From: Tenrec ecaudatus
Taxonomy: Eukaryota > Chordata > Mammalia > Afrosoricida > Tenrecidae
Direction of reading: 5' to 3'
Assembly: GCF_050624435.1 (NCBI RefSeq)
Contig: NC_134536.1
Coordinates: 8,126,758 to 8,190,757, forward strand
DNA: 64,000 bases
Position 1 is the first letter of the stretch. Each line of letters begins with the position of its first letter. Below the pieces are notes generated by a model, which was not told the origin of the DNA, did no database searches, and saw only the letters and a list, made by a program, of their open reading frames with translations. Position numbers and translations under genes: made by a program. Shown here piece by piece: positions 53,885-64,000 of this stretch.

Positions 53885-53917
53885 AAAACAAACAAACAAA
53901 CAAACAAACAAACAAAA
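53885..53917 (+). repeat. (AAAC)n microsatellite
   Basis: Eight AAAC-type units, probably an expanded A-rich tail. Confidence 0.9.
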
Positions 53918-53934
53918 TAAGTCCATGCTGTCAA

Positions 53935-54155
53935 GTTAGGAGCCCTGGTGGCATAGTATTTATGTGTTGGGCTGCTAACTGCCAGGTCAGCAGTTTGAAA
54001 CTACCAGCCTCTCTGATGGAGAAAGGAGAGGCTGTCCACCCCGTAAAGAGTTACAGTTTTGGAAACTCATGGGGACAGTTCTACTCTGTCCTATGGGGTT
54101 ACCATGCTCGGCATTGACTCCATGTCAGTGAGTTTGGAGTTTTTTGGCTGTCAAG
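53935..54155 (+). mobile_element. AfroSINE, full-length-like
   Basis: Head GGAGCCCTGGTGGCATAGTA and GTTGGGCTGCTAACTGCCAG, a middle GTAAAGAGTTACAGTTTTGG, and tail TGACTCCATGTCAGTGAGTT. The best representative in the window. Confidence 0.9.
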
Positions 54156-54159
54156 TTGG

Positions 54160-54245
54160 CTGATTCACCTTTCTTCCACTGAGTGACTGGTGGCTTAGAA
54201 CCGCTGACCTTGCAGCTTGTAGCCCAGTGCTCAACCAGGGCTCAT
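54160..54245 (-). mobile_element. AfroSINE fragment, antisense
   Basis: GTGGCTTAGAACCGCTGACC, then TGTAGCCCAGTGCTCAACCA GGGCT. Faces the sense copy tail-to-tail. Confidence 0.7.
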
Positions 54246-54404
54246 TGTTCCTCCTATCGAACTATGTATTGTTTGGCTGCAAATTGAGTGAAAGAGAAGT
54301 GGGCTTGAACTGGAAACTGGTGAGTGAATTGCCAGGCCTTCAGGCTAAGTGCAGTCTCTCATGAGTGTTTCTTAGGCTTCTCACCGTAAGATTGCCAGTT
54401 CAAG

Positions 54405-54755
54405 TAATAGGAGTATCAATACCATGAAGGTAGGGAGAAGGTTCAGGGAGAAGCAGGAGAAAGGGGGAATCGATCACAATGATTGATGTATAACTGCCCC
54501 CATCCCCACTCTGGGGGACGAACAACAGAAACACGGGTGAAGGGAGACAGCAGGCAGTGTAAGATATGAAAATAATAATAATTTATAATTTATCAAAGGT
54601 TCACGGGGGTGGGAGGGTGGGAGAGGGAGGGAAAAAAGAGGGGCTGATACCAAGATGATGGCAACATATGTACAAATATGCTTGATACAATTGATGTATG
54701 GATTGTGATAAGAGCTGTAAGAGTCCCCAATAAAATGATTTATTAAAAAAAACCA
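54405..54755 (+). mobile_element. L1 3' end
   Basis: Ends GAGTCCCCAATAAAATGATT plus an A-tail. The TSD GATTGCCAGTTCAAG / GATTTCCAGTTCAAG covers 15 bp with one mismatch. Confidence 0.9.
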
Positions 54756-55439
54756 GATTTCCAGTTCAAGCCCACTTCCCTAGCAGTTCTGTAGGAGAAA
54801 GACCTGGTGATCTACTGGGTCAGCTGGCAGCCAGGGAAACCCTACAGGCAGGTCTCCTCTGTCACGTGACACGCAGCAGCGGCAGCAGCAATAGTGTGGC
54901 CTAAAGCCAAGTGGTTGATTGGAGCTCCCACTGTTTACACTTCAGAGCTCAGAGAGCTGTAGGAAAACAAAGCCGCTGGCCATGTCTGGGGCTGGGCTGC
55001 CTCTGATGAGGCTTTCTTCTAGTGTGTGCTTGCACGGCTCTTGCTTAAGATGATCTAAGAAGGTGTTTCCCAATGTGGGTGATCCTGCCCCCTGGGAGGA
55101 TGCAGGGGGAGGGAAAGCAGATGCCTACATTTTATCTTGGATTATGGGTTAACAGGGATACCGGGTAATTAGATTTTCCTGAAAAGGGGGTGATGTGCCA
55201 AATAAACTGGGGAACCATTCTTCCTTCTTGTGAAGTTCTCTTCTTGGAAAGTACATTGTGGTTTTTGTTTTTCTCTTACCAATGAGTTCGACTCTTCTGG
55301 GAGTATACGAAAAACATCCTTGTCCTGAGGTGCTGTTGAGAGGTTCAGACTAAGAGCAGCCTTAGACCCAACAGAAACAACCCAAAACCACTTTGCCCCG
55401 TCCTGCCTTTCCCTGTGGGTTAGACCGGAGCACATACTC
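54756..55439. other. No gene seen
   Basis: A (CAGCAG) patch near 54,887 and otherwise unrecognised DNA. TCCCAATGTGGGTGATCCTG near 55,070 may be a hAT relic. Confidence 0.4.
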
Positions 55440-55800
55440 AGGTATAGATAGAAATAGGAGCTCAGACAAATGGAATCCAGGAATGGGAATGGGAATAGCG
55501 ATACCACATGGGTAGGGGGAAGGTGAGGAGAGTAGGGGAGGAAGGGGAACCGGTCACAATTGACACATAACTCCCTCCCCACCTCAAGGGGGCTGAGCAA
55601 CAGAAACCGTGAGGGAAGGGAGATAGTGGTCATTGTAAGATATGAATATAATAATTTATCATTTATCAAGGAGTCATGAAGGCGGGGTGAGGGGAGGGAA
55701 CAAAGAGAAGCTGATATCAAGGACTCAATAGAAAGGAAATGTCTAGAAAAGAATGATGGCAGCAGATGTACAAATATGCTCAATACAATTGATGTATAGC
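55440..55800 (+). mobile_element. L1 3' UTR fragment, sense
   Basis: Follows L1 3' UTR order (GGAATCCAGGAATGGGAATG, GAACCGGTCACAATTGACAC, ATGGCAGCAGATGTACAAAT) but is cut before the final CCCCTAATAAA block. Lies head-to-head with the large L1. Confidence 0.75.
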
Positions 55801-55867
55801 TTGTTTCCCCCTGCCCACCCCTGGTGTGTTTGTCAATCTTTATTGATACTATTAAAATTTTTTTTTT

Positions 55868-58800
55868 AATTTTAAAAATCATTTTATTAGGGGCTCATAC
55901 AACTCTTATCACAATCCATATATACATCAATTGTGTAAAGCACATTTGTACGTTCATTGCCGTCATCATTCTCAAAACATTAGCTCTCCACTTAAGCCCC
56001 TGGCATCAGCTCCTCATATTTTTCCCCTCCCTCCCCACTCCCCACTCCCTCATGCACCCTTTATCATTTATAAATTATTATTTTATCATATCTTGCCCTG
56101 TCCGATGTCTCCCTTCACCCACTTTTCTGTTGTCCATCTCCCAGGGAGGAGGTTATATGTAGATCCTTGTAATCGGTTCCCCCTTTCCAACCCACCCTCC
56201 CTCCATCCTCCCAGTATCCCCACTCATACCACTGGTCCTGAAAGGATCATCCACCCTGGATGTGTTTCTAGTTCCTATCTGTACCAATGTGCATCTTCTG
56301 GTCAAACCAGATTTGTAAGGTAGAATTGGGTTCATGATAGTGGGGGCGGGAGGGGGGAGGGAAGCATTTAGGAACTAGAGGAAAGTTGTATTTTTCATCG
56401 TTGCTACATTGCACCCTGACTGGCTCGTCTCCTCCCCGAGACCCTTCTGTAAGGGGATGTCCAGTGGCCTACAAATGGGCTTTGGGTCTCCACTCCGCAC
56501 TTCCCCCTCATTCACAATGATATAATTTTTTGTTCTGATGATGCCTAATACCTGATCCCTTTGACGCCTCATGATTGCACAGGTTGGTGTGCTTCTTCCA
56601 TGTGGGCTTTATTGCTTCTGAGCTAGATGACTGCTTGTTCACCTTCAAGCCTTTAAGACCCCAGATGCTATATCTTTTGATAGTCGGGCACCATCAGCCC
56701 TACTCATCACATTTACTTGTTCACCTGCTTTGTCTTCAGTGATTGTGTTGGGAAGGTGAGCATTATGGAATGTCAGTTTAATAGGATAAAGTATTCTTGC
56801 ATTGAGGGAGCACTTGAGTGGAGGCCCAATGTCCATCTGTTACCTTAATACTAAACCTATAAATTTATGCACATAGATCTATTTCCCCATCATCATATAT
56901 AAATATATTTATATATGTACATACCTTTATTTAGACCTCTATAAATGCCCTTTGCCTCCTACCTCTTTCCTCTATTTCCTTTGACTTTCCTCTTGTCCCA
57001 CTATCATGCTCAATCTTCATTTGGGTTTCAGTAATTCCTATTGGTTACATTACCCTTGATCATGCCCTACTTGGCCTCCTACACCCTCCTCACCATCGAT
57101 TTGGATAGTTTGTTTTTCCCTTGTCCCTGGGTTTGTTAACACCACTACCTTTCCCCCACGTCCCCCTCTCCGATGTCCCCCCAGAACTGTCGGTCCCATT
57201 GTTTTCTCCTCCAGATTGTTCATCCAGCCTATTTTATTTAGACAGACCTGTGGAGATAATAACATGCACAAAAACAGAACAGAGCAAGACCAAGCAAAAA
57301 TATACAACAAAACAAACCAATAACAAAAAACAAAACAAAACACAAGAAATAAAAGCTTGTAGTTAGTTCAAGGACTGTTTGTTGGCCTTTAGGGGTGTTT
57401 TCCAGTCCACTCTGTTGGGGCACCAAGCCCTGGCCCCAAAGTCCACCTTCAGCATTCCCTGGGAACCTCGCAGCTCCATTTCCTTGCTGTTCTGTTACAC
57501 CTCCTTAGTGTTTTGCCTCAATGTGTCGGGATCAGATCAGGCTCAATTCCCACACTGTGTCTCCAGTGTTGTCCTCTGTAGGGCTATGGGTCAGTGAGGG
57601 GCGTCATGTCTCATAGTGGGGCTGGCTATCTGGTCCTCTCTGTGGACTGGCTGCTCTGAGTAGGAACATTGTCCTCAAGGTTGGTGGACCAGGATATGCT
57701 CCACTCTCTTCTCCTCCCCCTTCTGCTCCCGTTTGCTCTGATCAGATATGTCCCTCTCCCAGAGCTGCAGATTCAGTGCTGTCCTCTGGAATAAATTCTT
57801 CTGTGAGGAGGGGCAGGCGTCCACATTGTTGGGATTGGGGCTGGCCCCTCAGACTTCTTCACTGGTTACCTATTTCATGCTGGCATGTTGTGTTCACATC
57901 TTGGAGCACTGGGTTGAAGTCTGTTCCCTCTTTCCTTGTGGAGATATAAACAATACCCTCCCCTTGGGTGGGTTAGTGTCCTGTGTCCCCGCTACCCATT
58001 TATTTTTTCCCCTTTCTCCAGCACCTTTTTAGTTGGCTACCATATGTATCCCTAGATTTGGTTTGCCCCCTACCATACTACCTGGTCCTCACCCCAGGAA
58101 TGTTTGTATACAGTAGCTTTTCCCCTATGCCCCTTTTGCATTTTTTAAAAAGCTTACCTCAGCAGACTTATGTTGTACTTGTCCTTTTGTGCTTGGCTTA
58201 CTTCGCTTAGCATGATTTTCTCTAGTTCTTTCCATGAAGCGATGTGCTTCATATGTTCATCAGTGCTTTTTAGCAATGCATAGTACTCCATTGTATGTAT
58301 GTACCACAGCTTTTAAAGCCACTCGTCAGTTGATGGAAATTGGGTTGTTTCCAACTTCTTGTTTTTGTGAACTGTGCCGCAATGAACCTTGGAGCACAGA
58401 TGTCTGGCCTTGGTTTGTTTCTTGCCTCTTCTGGGTATATGCCCATTAGGGGAATTTCTGGGTCATATGGTAACTCAATTTCCATTTGTTTTAGATATCG
58501 CCAGATTGATTTCCATAGTGGCTATATATGCTTACAGGTCCACCAGCAGTGGATGAGAGTTCCTGCCTCCCCACAGCCCCTCCAACACTTGTTGCTTTCT
58601 GATTTTTTTGAATTGGGCTACCTTTGAGGGTGTTAGGTGGTATCTCATTATTGTTTTAATTTGCATTTCTCTTATGGCTAAAGATCGGGAACGTTTTCTC
58701 ATATGTTTGTTGGCCATTTGGATTTCTGCCCCTGTGAAACTTCTGCTCAGGTCCTTTGCCCACCTCCTCAGTGGGCAATTAGTTGGGTTTTTTTTTTTGG

Positions 58801-61530
58801 AAGCTAGCAGAGTATTGTAGATTTTAGTAATAAGGCCCTTGTCTGATGTGTTAAAGATGTTTTCCCAGTCTGTGGAATCTCTTATTACTCTCTTGGTGAA
58901 TTCCATTGATGTACATAGGTGTTTTATCTTCAATATATCCCATTTGTCAATTTATGCCTCCTCTGTGTGTGTGTCCTTCCCTATTTCTGATCGCTATGTA
59001 TTCCCTGTGCCAAAGTTTTCAAGTTGGTCCCAATTCCCTCATTGATGGCCCTAACAGTTTGGGGGTTAACTTCAAGGTCTGTGATCCACCTTGAGCTTAT
59101 TCTTGTGTGTGGAGTGAGATAAGGGTCTTGTTTCATTTTTCTGCAGGTAAATATCCATTTTTCCCAGTACCACTTGTTAAAGAGGGCATCTGCTTCCCAT
59201 TGGACCCTTATCAAAGATCAGTTGTCTGTATGCTGATGATTTTATTTCTGGATTTTCAGTTCTTTTCCTTGGTCTGAGTATCTGTCATTGTACCAATATC
59301 ATGTGATTTTGACTACTGTGGCTGTATAGTATGTACTGAAATCAGGTAAAGCAAACCCTCCTACTGTGTCCTTCTTGAGGAGTTCTCTGCTAATTCTGGG
59401 CTTTTTTCCTTCTCCATATGAAGTTGGTAGTCAGTTTTTCCATTTCTTTGAAGAAAGATGAGGTAATTGTATTGGGATTGCATTCAATTTATATAGTGCT
59501 TTTGGCAGAACTGACATCTTAACTATATTGAATTAAGATGGGATGAGCATGGGATATTCTTCCATTTGTTGAGGTTGCTCTTGGTTTCTTGTAATAGTGT
59601 TCTGTGATTTCCCCCATATAGATCTTTTGTTCTTTTAATCAGGTGTATCCCTAGATATTTCATTTGTGTTTGGCTATTGTGAAGGGTACTGCCTTTTTGA
59701 TCTCCTCTTCTGTGGTCTTATCCAATGTGTATAGCAGTACAATGGACTTCTGTTTGCTGATCTTGTATCCTGCCACTCTGCCAAACGCCTCTATTGCTTC
59801 CAGTACTCCCCTTGTGGAGCTTTTGGGATTTTCCATATATAAAATCATATCATCTGCAAATAACGATAGTTTCACCTCTTCCTTCCCCAGACGTATACCT
59901 TTGATGTCTTTTCTCTGCCTTATGCTGTTAGTTAAAACCTCCAGCACGATATTAAATAAAAGTAGGGACAAGGGGCAACCTTGAAAAGGTTCCCTTTTTA
60001 GTGGGATTGTGTTAGTCTTTTCTCCATTGACTACCATGTTGGCTGTTGGTTTCTCATATATAGCTTGTATTGTCATGAGGAGTTTTCCTTCCATTTCTAT
60101 CTTCTCAAGTGTCTTAAACAGGAATTTGCATTGGATGTTGTTGAATGCTTTTTCTGCATCTATCGATATTATCATGTGGTTCTTATAGTTTTTCATGTCA
60201 ATATGGCAAGTGATACTAATGGTCTTTTGTATGTTGAACCATCCCTGCATCCCTGGTATGAATCCCACTTGGTCATGGTTAATTATTTGTTTATGTACTC
60301 TTGTATTCTATTGGCCAATATTTTAAAAGGATTTTTGCATCAATGTTCATTAGGGATATTGGTCTGTAATTCTCAATTCTTGCGGGATCCTTTCTCAGTT
60401 TTGGTATCAGTTATACTAGCTTCATAGAAGGAGTTCTGGAGTTTGTTGTCTTTTTCTGTGTTCTGGAAGAGTTTATGTAGGATTGTTGTTAGTTCTTCCC
60501 TAAATGCTTGGTAGAATTCCCCAGTGAAGCCATCTGGTCCAGGGGATTTTTTGTTGGTAATCCCTTGATAACCTTGTCTATTTCTTCTATTGCTATGGGT
60601 CTGTTGAGATTCTTGACATCCTTTTGGGACAGTCTAGGGAGGGATTGTTTTTCCAAGAATTTGTTCATGTCCTCCAAGTTGTTGAATTCATTGGAGTGCA
60701 ATCCTTTGTAGTACTGTATAATTATCCTTTTAATTTCATTAGGGTCTCTTGTAATGTCCCCTCTTTCATCCCTTATTCTTGCTATTGAAATTTGTTCCCT
60801 CCTTTCTTTGTTTAGGTTTGCCAGCAGTCTGTCGATTCTGTTTATCCTTTCAAAGAACCAACTTTTAGCAGCATTAATTTTTCCCAAAGTTTTCCCTCTC
60901 GTGAACCTCAGCCCTGATTTTTATTATTTCTTTTGTTTTGCTATTAGTAGGATTGTCCTGCTGACTCTGCTCTAGTTGTTGTAAATTTTGTGCCAGCATA
61001 TTAACCATAAATCTCTCTTTCTTTCTCAGGTGTGCATGTATTGCTATGAAACTTCCTCTGATAACTGTCTTTGTTGTGTCCCATAAATTTTGGTATGCCT
61101 TATTGCATTCTTGTTGGTTTCTAGAAATTTCCTAATTTCATTTCTGATCTTTGCCAGTATACACTCCTTTTGAATCAGAGAGTTATTCATTCTCCAATTG
61201 TTTTCTCTTGTTTTCTTCATCTTCCTTTTGTTGATTCCAGACTTATGGCATAGTGGTCAGAGAGACGTCTGTATATCAATGTGCTTAATTTTATGCAGAT
61301 TCACCTTATGACCCAGCATGTGGTCTAGCTTTGAATGTGAGCCACGTGGCCTTGAAAAGAATGTGATTTTTTTGGTATATGGATGAAAAGCTCTATAAAT
61401 ATCTATCAGATCAAATTGTGTAAGTGTAGTGTTTAGATCTCTAGCTTCCTTGTTGAGTTTCTTAACCTGTGACCTATCTTTTTCAGAGAGCAGTGTATTG
61501 AAGTCACCCATTATGATTGTTGAGACTGTG
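55868..61530 (-). mobile_element. Large 5'-truncated L1: decayed ORF2 plus 2.29-kb 3' UTR
   Basis: The largest element in the window. On the - strand, from about 61,525: IIMGDFNTLLS and DLIDIYRAFHP (endonuclease domain), then at 60,887-60,489 a linker/RT N-terminal segment, and at 60,268-59,660 the RT core with [17 protein letters not shown] and LFADDMILY (the catalytic FADD codons are 59,849-59,860). The C-terminal part at 58,933-58,270 includes [10 protein letters not shown] and PLMGIYPEE, and ORF2 ends with TAA at 58,154-58,156. The 3' UTR runs to TTTTATTAGGGGCTCATACA at about 55,880. ORF1 and the start of ORF2 are missing, and frameshifts break ORF2. No TSD was found. Confidence 0.93.
58154..61527 (-). 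pseudogene. L1 ORF2 (endonuclease-reverse transcriptase), broken
   Basis: About 3.37 kb of an ORF2 that is normally about 3.8 kb. The start is missing inside the endonuclease domain. At least four open segments in different frames: 61,511-61,257; 60,887-60,489; 60,268-59,660; 58,933-58,532. The RT active-site motif is kept, but the frame breaks make it non-functional. Encodes target-primed reverse transcription in intact relatives. Confidence 0.9.
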
Positions 61531-61569
61531 ATTTACTTTTTCATCTTTTGAGTGTTTGGTTGACATATT

Positions 61570-62144
61570 CAGAGTGTCTCTCATTCAGGGAATTTAGGTC
61601 AGGTGAACCCTAGCTCTCAAAACGACACCTTTGCTTTTTAACACTGCAAAGAGATCCTTAGCAGCTGATTTGCAAAGTCATGCAGTCTGCTCCCGTAAGG
61701 ATTTACAGTCTCAGGAATCCGAAGGAGCAGCTCTATTCTTTCTGATTGAGTTGCTCTGAATCACACTAGACTCAATAGCAGTGGCTTTGGGCATGAACTG
61801 GGTGGATTAAACACACATATTTACTTTTCCGTTGTCTGGAATTCCCATGTAAACCACTACATACTAATTAAAAAATCATAATGTGTTCTCTGTGAAAGTT
61901 TACACAGCAAATTAGGTTCCTACTTGCCAATTTCTATATCTCTTTGCTTAGGACTAAATGGTGAACTTTGAGTCTTACATAGAATAATATGGTAGTAAAA
62001 AAAAGATAAAAAGTGTAATTGGTAAAGAAAACAGGAGCAGAGATGGCCCTGATATATCCTGAGAACCATAAAACATAGAGGATGATAACTGACTGAGTGG
62101 AGCAGGAAGAGAAGGAAGCCCAGGGGGATGCTGCTTTGGGCAAT
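61570..62144. other. Mostly unrecognised; SINE-like patch
   Basis: GTAAGGATTTACAGTCTCAGGA near 61,697 and CACTAGACTCAATAGCAGTG near 61,765 resemble a sense AfroSINE tail (about 61,670-61,790). The rest shows nothing. Confidence 0.45.
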
Positions 62145-62362
62145 AGGATTCCAGAAGGTCCAGCATCTAGAGGTTATGAGTTGGGCCTCTAATGACAAGT
62201 CAGTCATTGGAAACCAGCAGCTGCTCTACAGGAGAAAGATGAAGCTTTCTACTCCTGTAAAGAGTTACCGTCTCAGAGTCCCACAGGGGCAGTTCTACCC
62301 TGTCCTACAGGGTCGCTGTGAGTTGAAATGGACTTGATGGCAGTGAGCTTGGTTTTTTGGTC
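62145..62362 (+). mobile_element. AfroSINE
   Basis: Head near GGTCCAGCATCTAGAGGTTA, middle AGGAGAAAGATGAAGCTTTC and TAAAGAGTTACCGTCTCAGA, tail ATGGACTTGATGGCAGTGAG CTTGGTTTTTTGG. Confidence 0.9.
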
Positions 62363-62618
62363 CAAGCTATGAGGATTAGTTAGTTGAGAGTCATGGGAAG
62401 AAGCAGTTAGGACCACTTCTATCTGTTATGTATTGGATTATGTCTTCCATAAATAATGCATTGAATTCCTGATCTTAGAACTTGTGAATGAGATTCTATT
62501 TGACAATAGTGTTTTCTTTTGTCATGCTATTGAGGTCATACTAGTGTGGGGTGGGTCCTAAACCTAATCACTTCTGAGTTGTAAAAAGAGCAGAATGGCA
62601 ATGCGTGGACGTGCGTGT

Positions 62619-62621
<3 letters not shown>

Positions 62622-62658
<37 letters not shown>
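62622..62658 (+). repeat. (AC)n microsatellite
   Basis: About 18 AC units with no interruption, preceded by GTGCGTGTGC. Confidence 0.95.
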
Positions 62659-62660
<2 letters not shown>

Positions 62661-62789
62661 GAAGCCAGATGTCCATGTGAAGAAAGATTTACAGAAAAAA
62701 GAAAGGCTGATGACAAGGAAGAAATTGACACACTAAAACGTTTATTTGCATGGCTAGTTTCCAGAATTATGAGAAAATAAGTTTTTGGT

Positions 62790-63452
62790 TTTTCAGAACA
62801 AAAAATCATTTTGGTGAATGAGGGGGAAGGCGGAGTAGAGACCCAAAGCCCATCTGTAGACAATTGAACATCCCTTACAGAAGGAAGAGATGAACCAGTC
62901 AGGGTGCAGTATAGTACTGAGGAAACACACAAATTTCCACTAGCTTATAAATGTTTTTTTCTTCCACTATCATGATCCCGACTCTACCTCACAAATCTTA
63001 CTAGACCAGAGCATGTACATGGGTACAGATAAGAGCTTGCAAAACAAGGAATCCAGGACAGATAAACTCCTCAGGACCAATAATGAGAGTAGCAATACCA
63101 AGAGGGTAAGGGAAAGGCTGGTGGTGGGGGGGGTGGGGGGAAGGAAGAACCGATCAAATGATCAACATATAACCCCCTCACAGAGGGACGGACAACAGAA
63201 AAGTGGGTGAAGGGAGACATCGGACAGTGTAAGACATGAATAAAATAATAATTTATAAATTATCCATGGTTTCTGAGAGAAAGAGGGTATGGGAGGGAGG
63301 GAAAAATCAGGCGCTGATAACAAGGGCTCAAGTAGAAAGAAAGTGTTTTGAAAATGATGCTGGCAACATATGTACAAATGTTCTTGACAGAATGGATGTA
63401 TGTATGGATAGTGATAAGAGCTGTATGAGCCCCAATAAAATGATTTAAAAAA
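62790..63452 (+). mobile_element. L1 3' UTR fragment, sense
   Basis: Starts CAGAACAAAAAATCATTTTG and runs to GAGCCCCAATAAAATGATTT. Contains a G-rich patch at 63,124-63,140. Diverged relative to the copy at 39,169. No clear TSD. Confidence 0.85.
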
Positions 63453-64000
63453 TATTTTGGGGGTGGTCTTTAAGGTCACCCAATTGTAATGTTGGTGTTA
63501 CAGCAGAAAGGGGGAGTTAATTCCTCTTTCCTGCATGAGTTTAGACCACTATCCCTCCTACACTTGTTAAAGACAGTCAGATACTCAGTTTAGAGGCTGG
63601 AGCACAAACTCTGGTCTCTGAGGCCCTAGGCACAGTTAAGATTGGAGGCTACAGACTGGGTGGGGGGACTGCCCCACACCTGTCTCCACCCATTGTTTAG
63701 GACCTTGAAGCTGGTCTCATACTCAAGCAGAATCCTGGAGTTCTCTTCTGGAAAACTGAGCAGCCCCAGAGAAAAGACCTACAGATGTTGGCATCTGTGT
63801 GTGTTCACTCTCACTGCAGTGAAGCACCCTGCCTACAAATCCTGACTGAGAACCCAGAAATTCCAATGATTTTGAGATTTACTTTTCAGTAAGAACCAAG
63901 AGTCAAAGATGACTAGACTTCGGGGAAAGTCTCCCACATTAAAGACAGGTCAAAACCAAGCAAATAGCAAAGAAACAACCACAGAAACAAATGGGGAAAG
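63453..64000. other. No gene seen
   Basis: Apparently unique DNA to the window end. Confidence 0.45.

Noticed and set aside
53935..54155. tRNA gene in the SINE head
   Set aside because: Only the A-box/B-box-like promoter region of a tRNA-derived SINE is present; no complete cloverleaf could be drawn.
55169..55882. 237-codon open frame, - strand
   Set aside because: It runs across an L1 3' UTR fragment and flanking DNA; no domain, and the composition follows the repeat. Treated as chance.
59660..60268. Functional reverse transcriptase
   Set aside because: The FADD motif is present, but ORF2 is truncated at its start and broken by frameshifts.

Overview
This window is mammalian nuclear DNA holding one intact protein-coding gene, SOD2 (mitochondrial manganese superoxide dismutase), on the + strand at about 12.64-25.57 kb. 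The rest is a dense, nested field of transposable elements. The repeats suggest an afrotherian, most likely a tenrec (Echinops-like). AfroSINE-type tRNA-derived SINEs and BovB-like RTE LINEs are abundant, and there are four copies of the SPIN ('Space Invader') hAT MITE. Of the afrotherians, I recall SPIN being reported from tenrec. The species call rests on remembered repeat families, not on a database search.

Layout. 0-12.2 kb: two decayed mariner transposases, LTR-like sequence, RTE and AfroSINE copies, and two L1 3'-end insertions, one with an 18-bp target-site duplication (TSD) and a possible 3' transduction. 12.24-13.48 kb: CpG-island promoter of SOD2 with an AP-1 site, GC boxes, an exact 18-bp ETS/GC-box tandem repeat, a kappaB match overlapping a GC box, and an intron-1 G-quadruplex motif. 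12,724-22,871: five coding exons (23, 203, 117, 180 and 146 nt) encoding 222 aa with all four Mn ligands. The introns carry SPIN, a second hAT MITE, SINEs, an RTE tail and one very short L1. 22,872 to about 25,570: a 3' UTR of about 2.7 kb in which I recognised no transposon, ending in AATAAA plus a GU-rich element. 25.8-64 kb: no confident gene; L1, RTE, SINE, SPIN and LTR-like copies, many inserted into each other, with stretches of apparently unique DNA at about 28.5-29.4, 47.95-49.2 and 50.96-53.58 kb.

The strongest unexplained structure is in the L1 family. One element (about 55.87-61.53 kb, - strand) joins decayed ORF2 to a 3' UTR of about 2.29 kb. This identifies the window's commonest repeat, which ends in ...GAGCCCCTAATAAAATG, as the L1 3' end. 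Three separate copies share a tandem duplication of the terminal block, so a lineage with a doubled tail appears to have been mobile. Another copy carries a 247-bp duplication further inside the 3' UTR. Intact TSDs allow relative dating: L1 inserted into SPIN, AfroSINE, an older LINE and another L1; SPIN inserted into AfroSINE; AfroSINE inserted into mariner and RTE.
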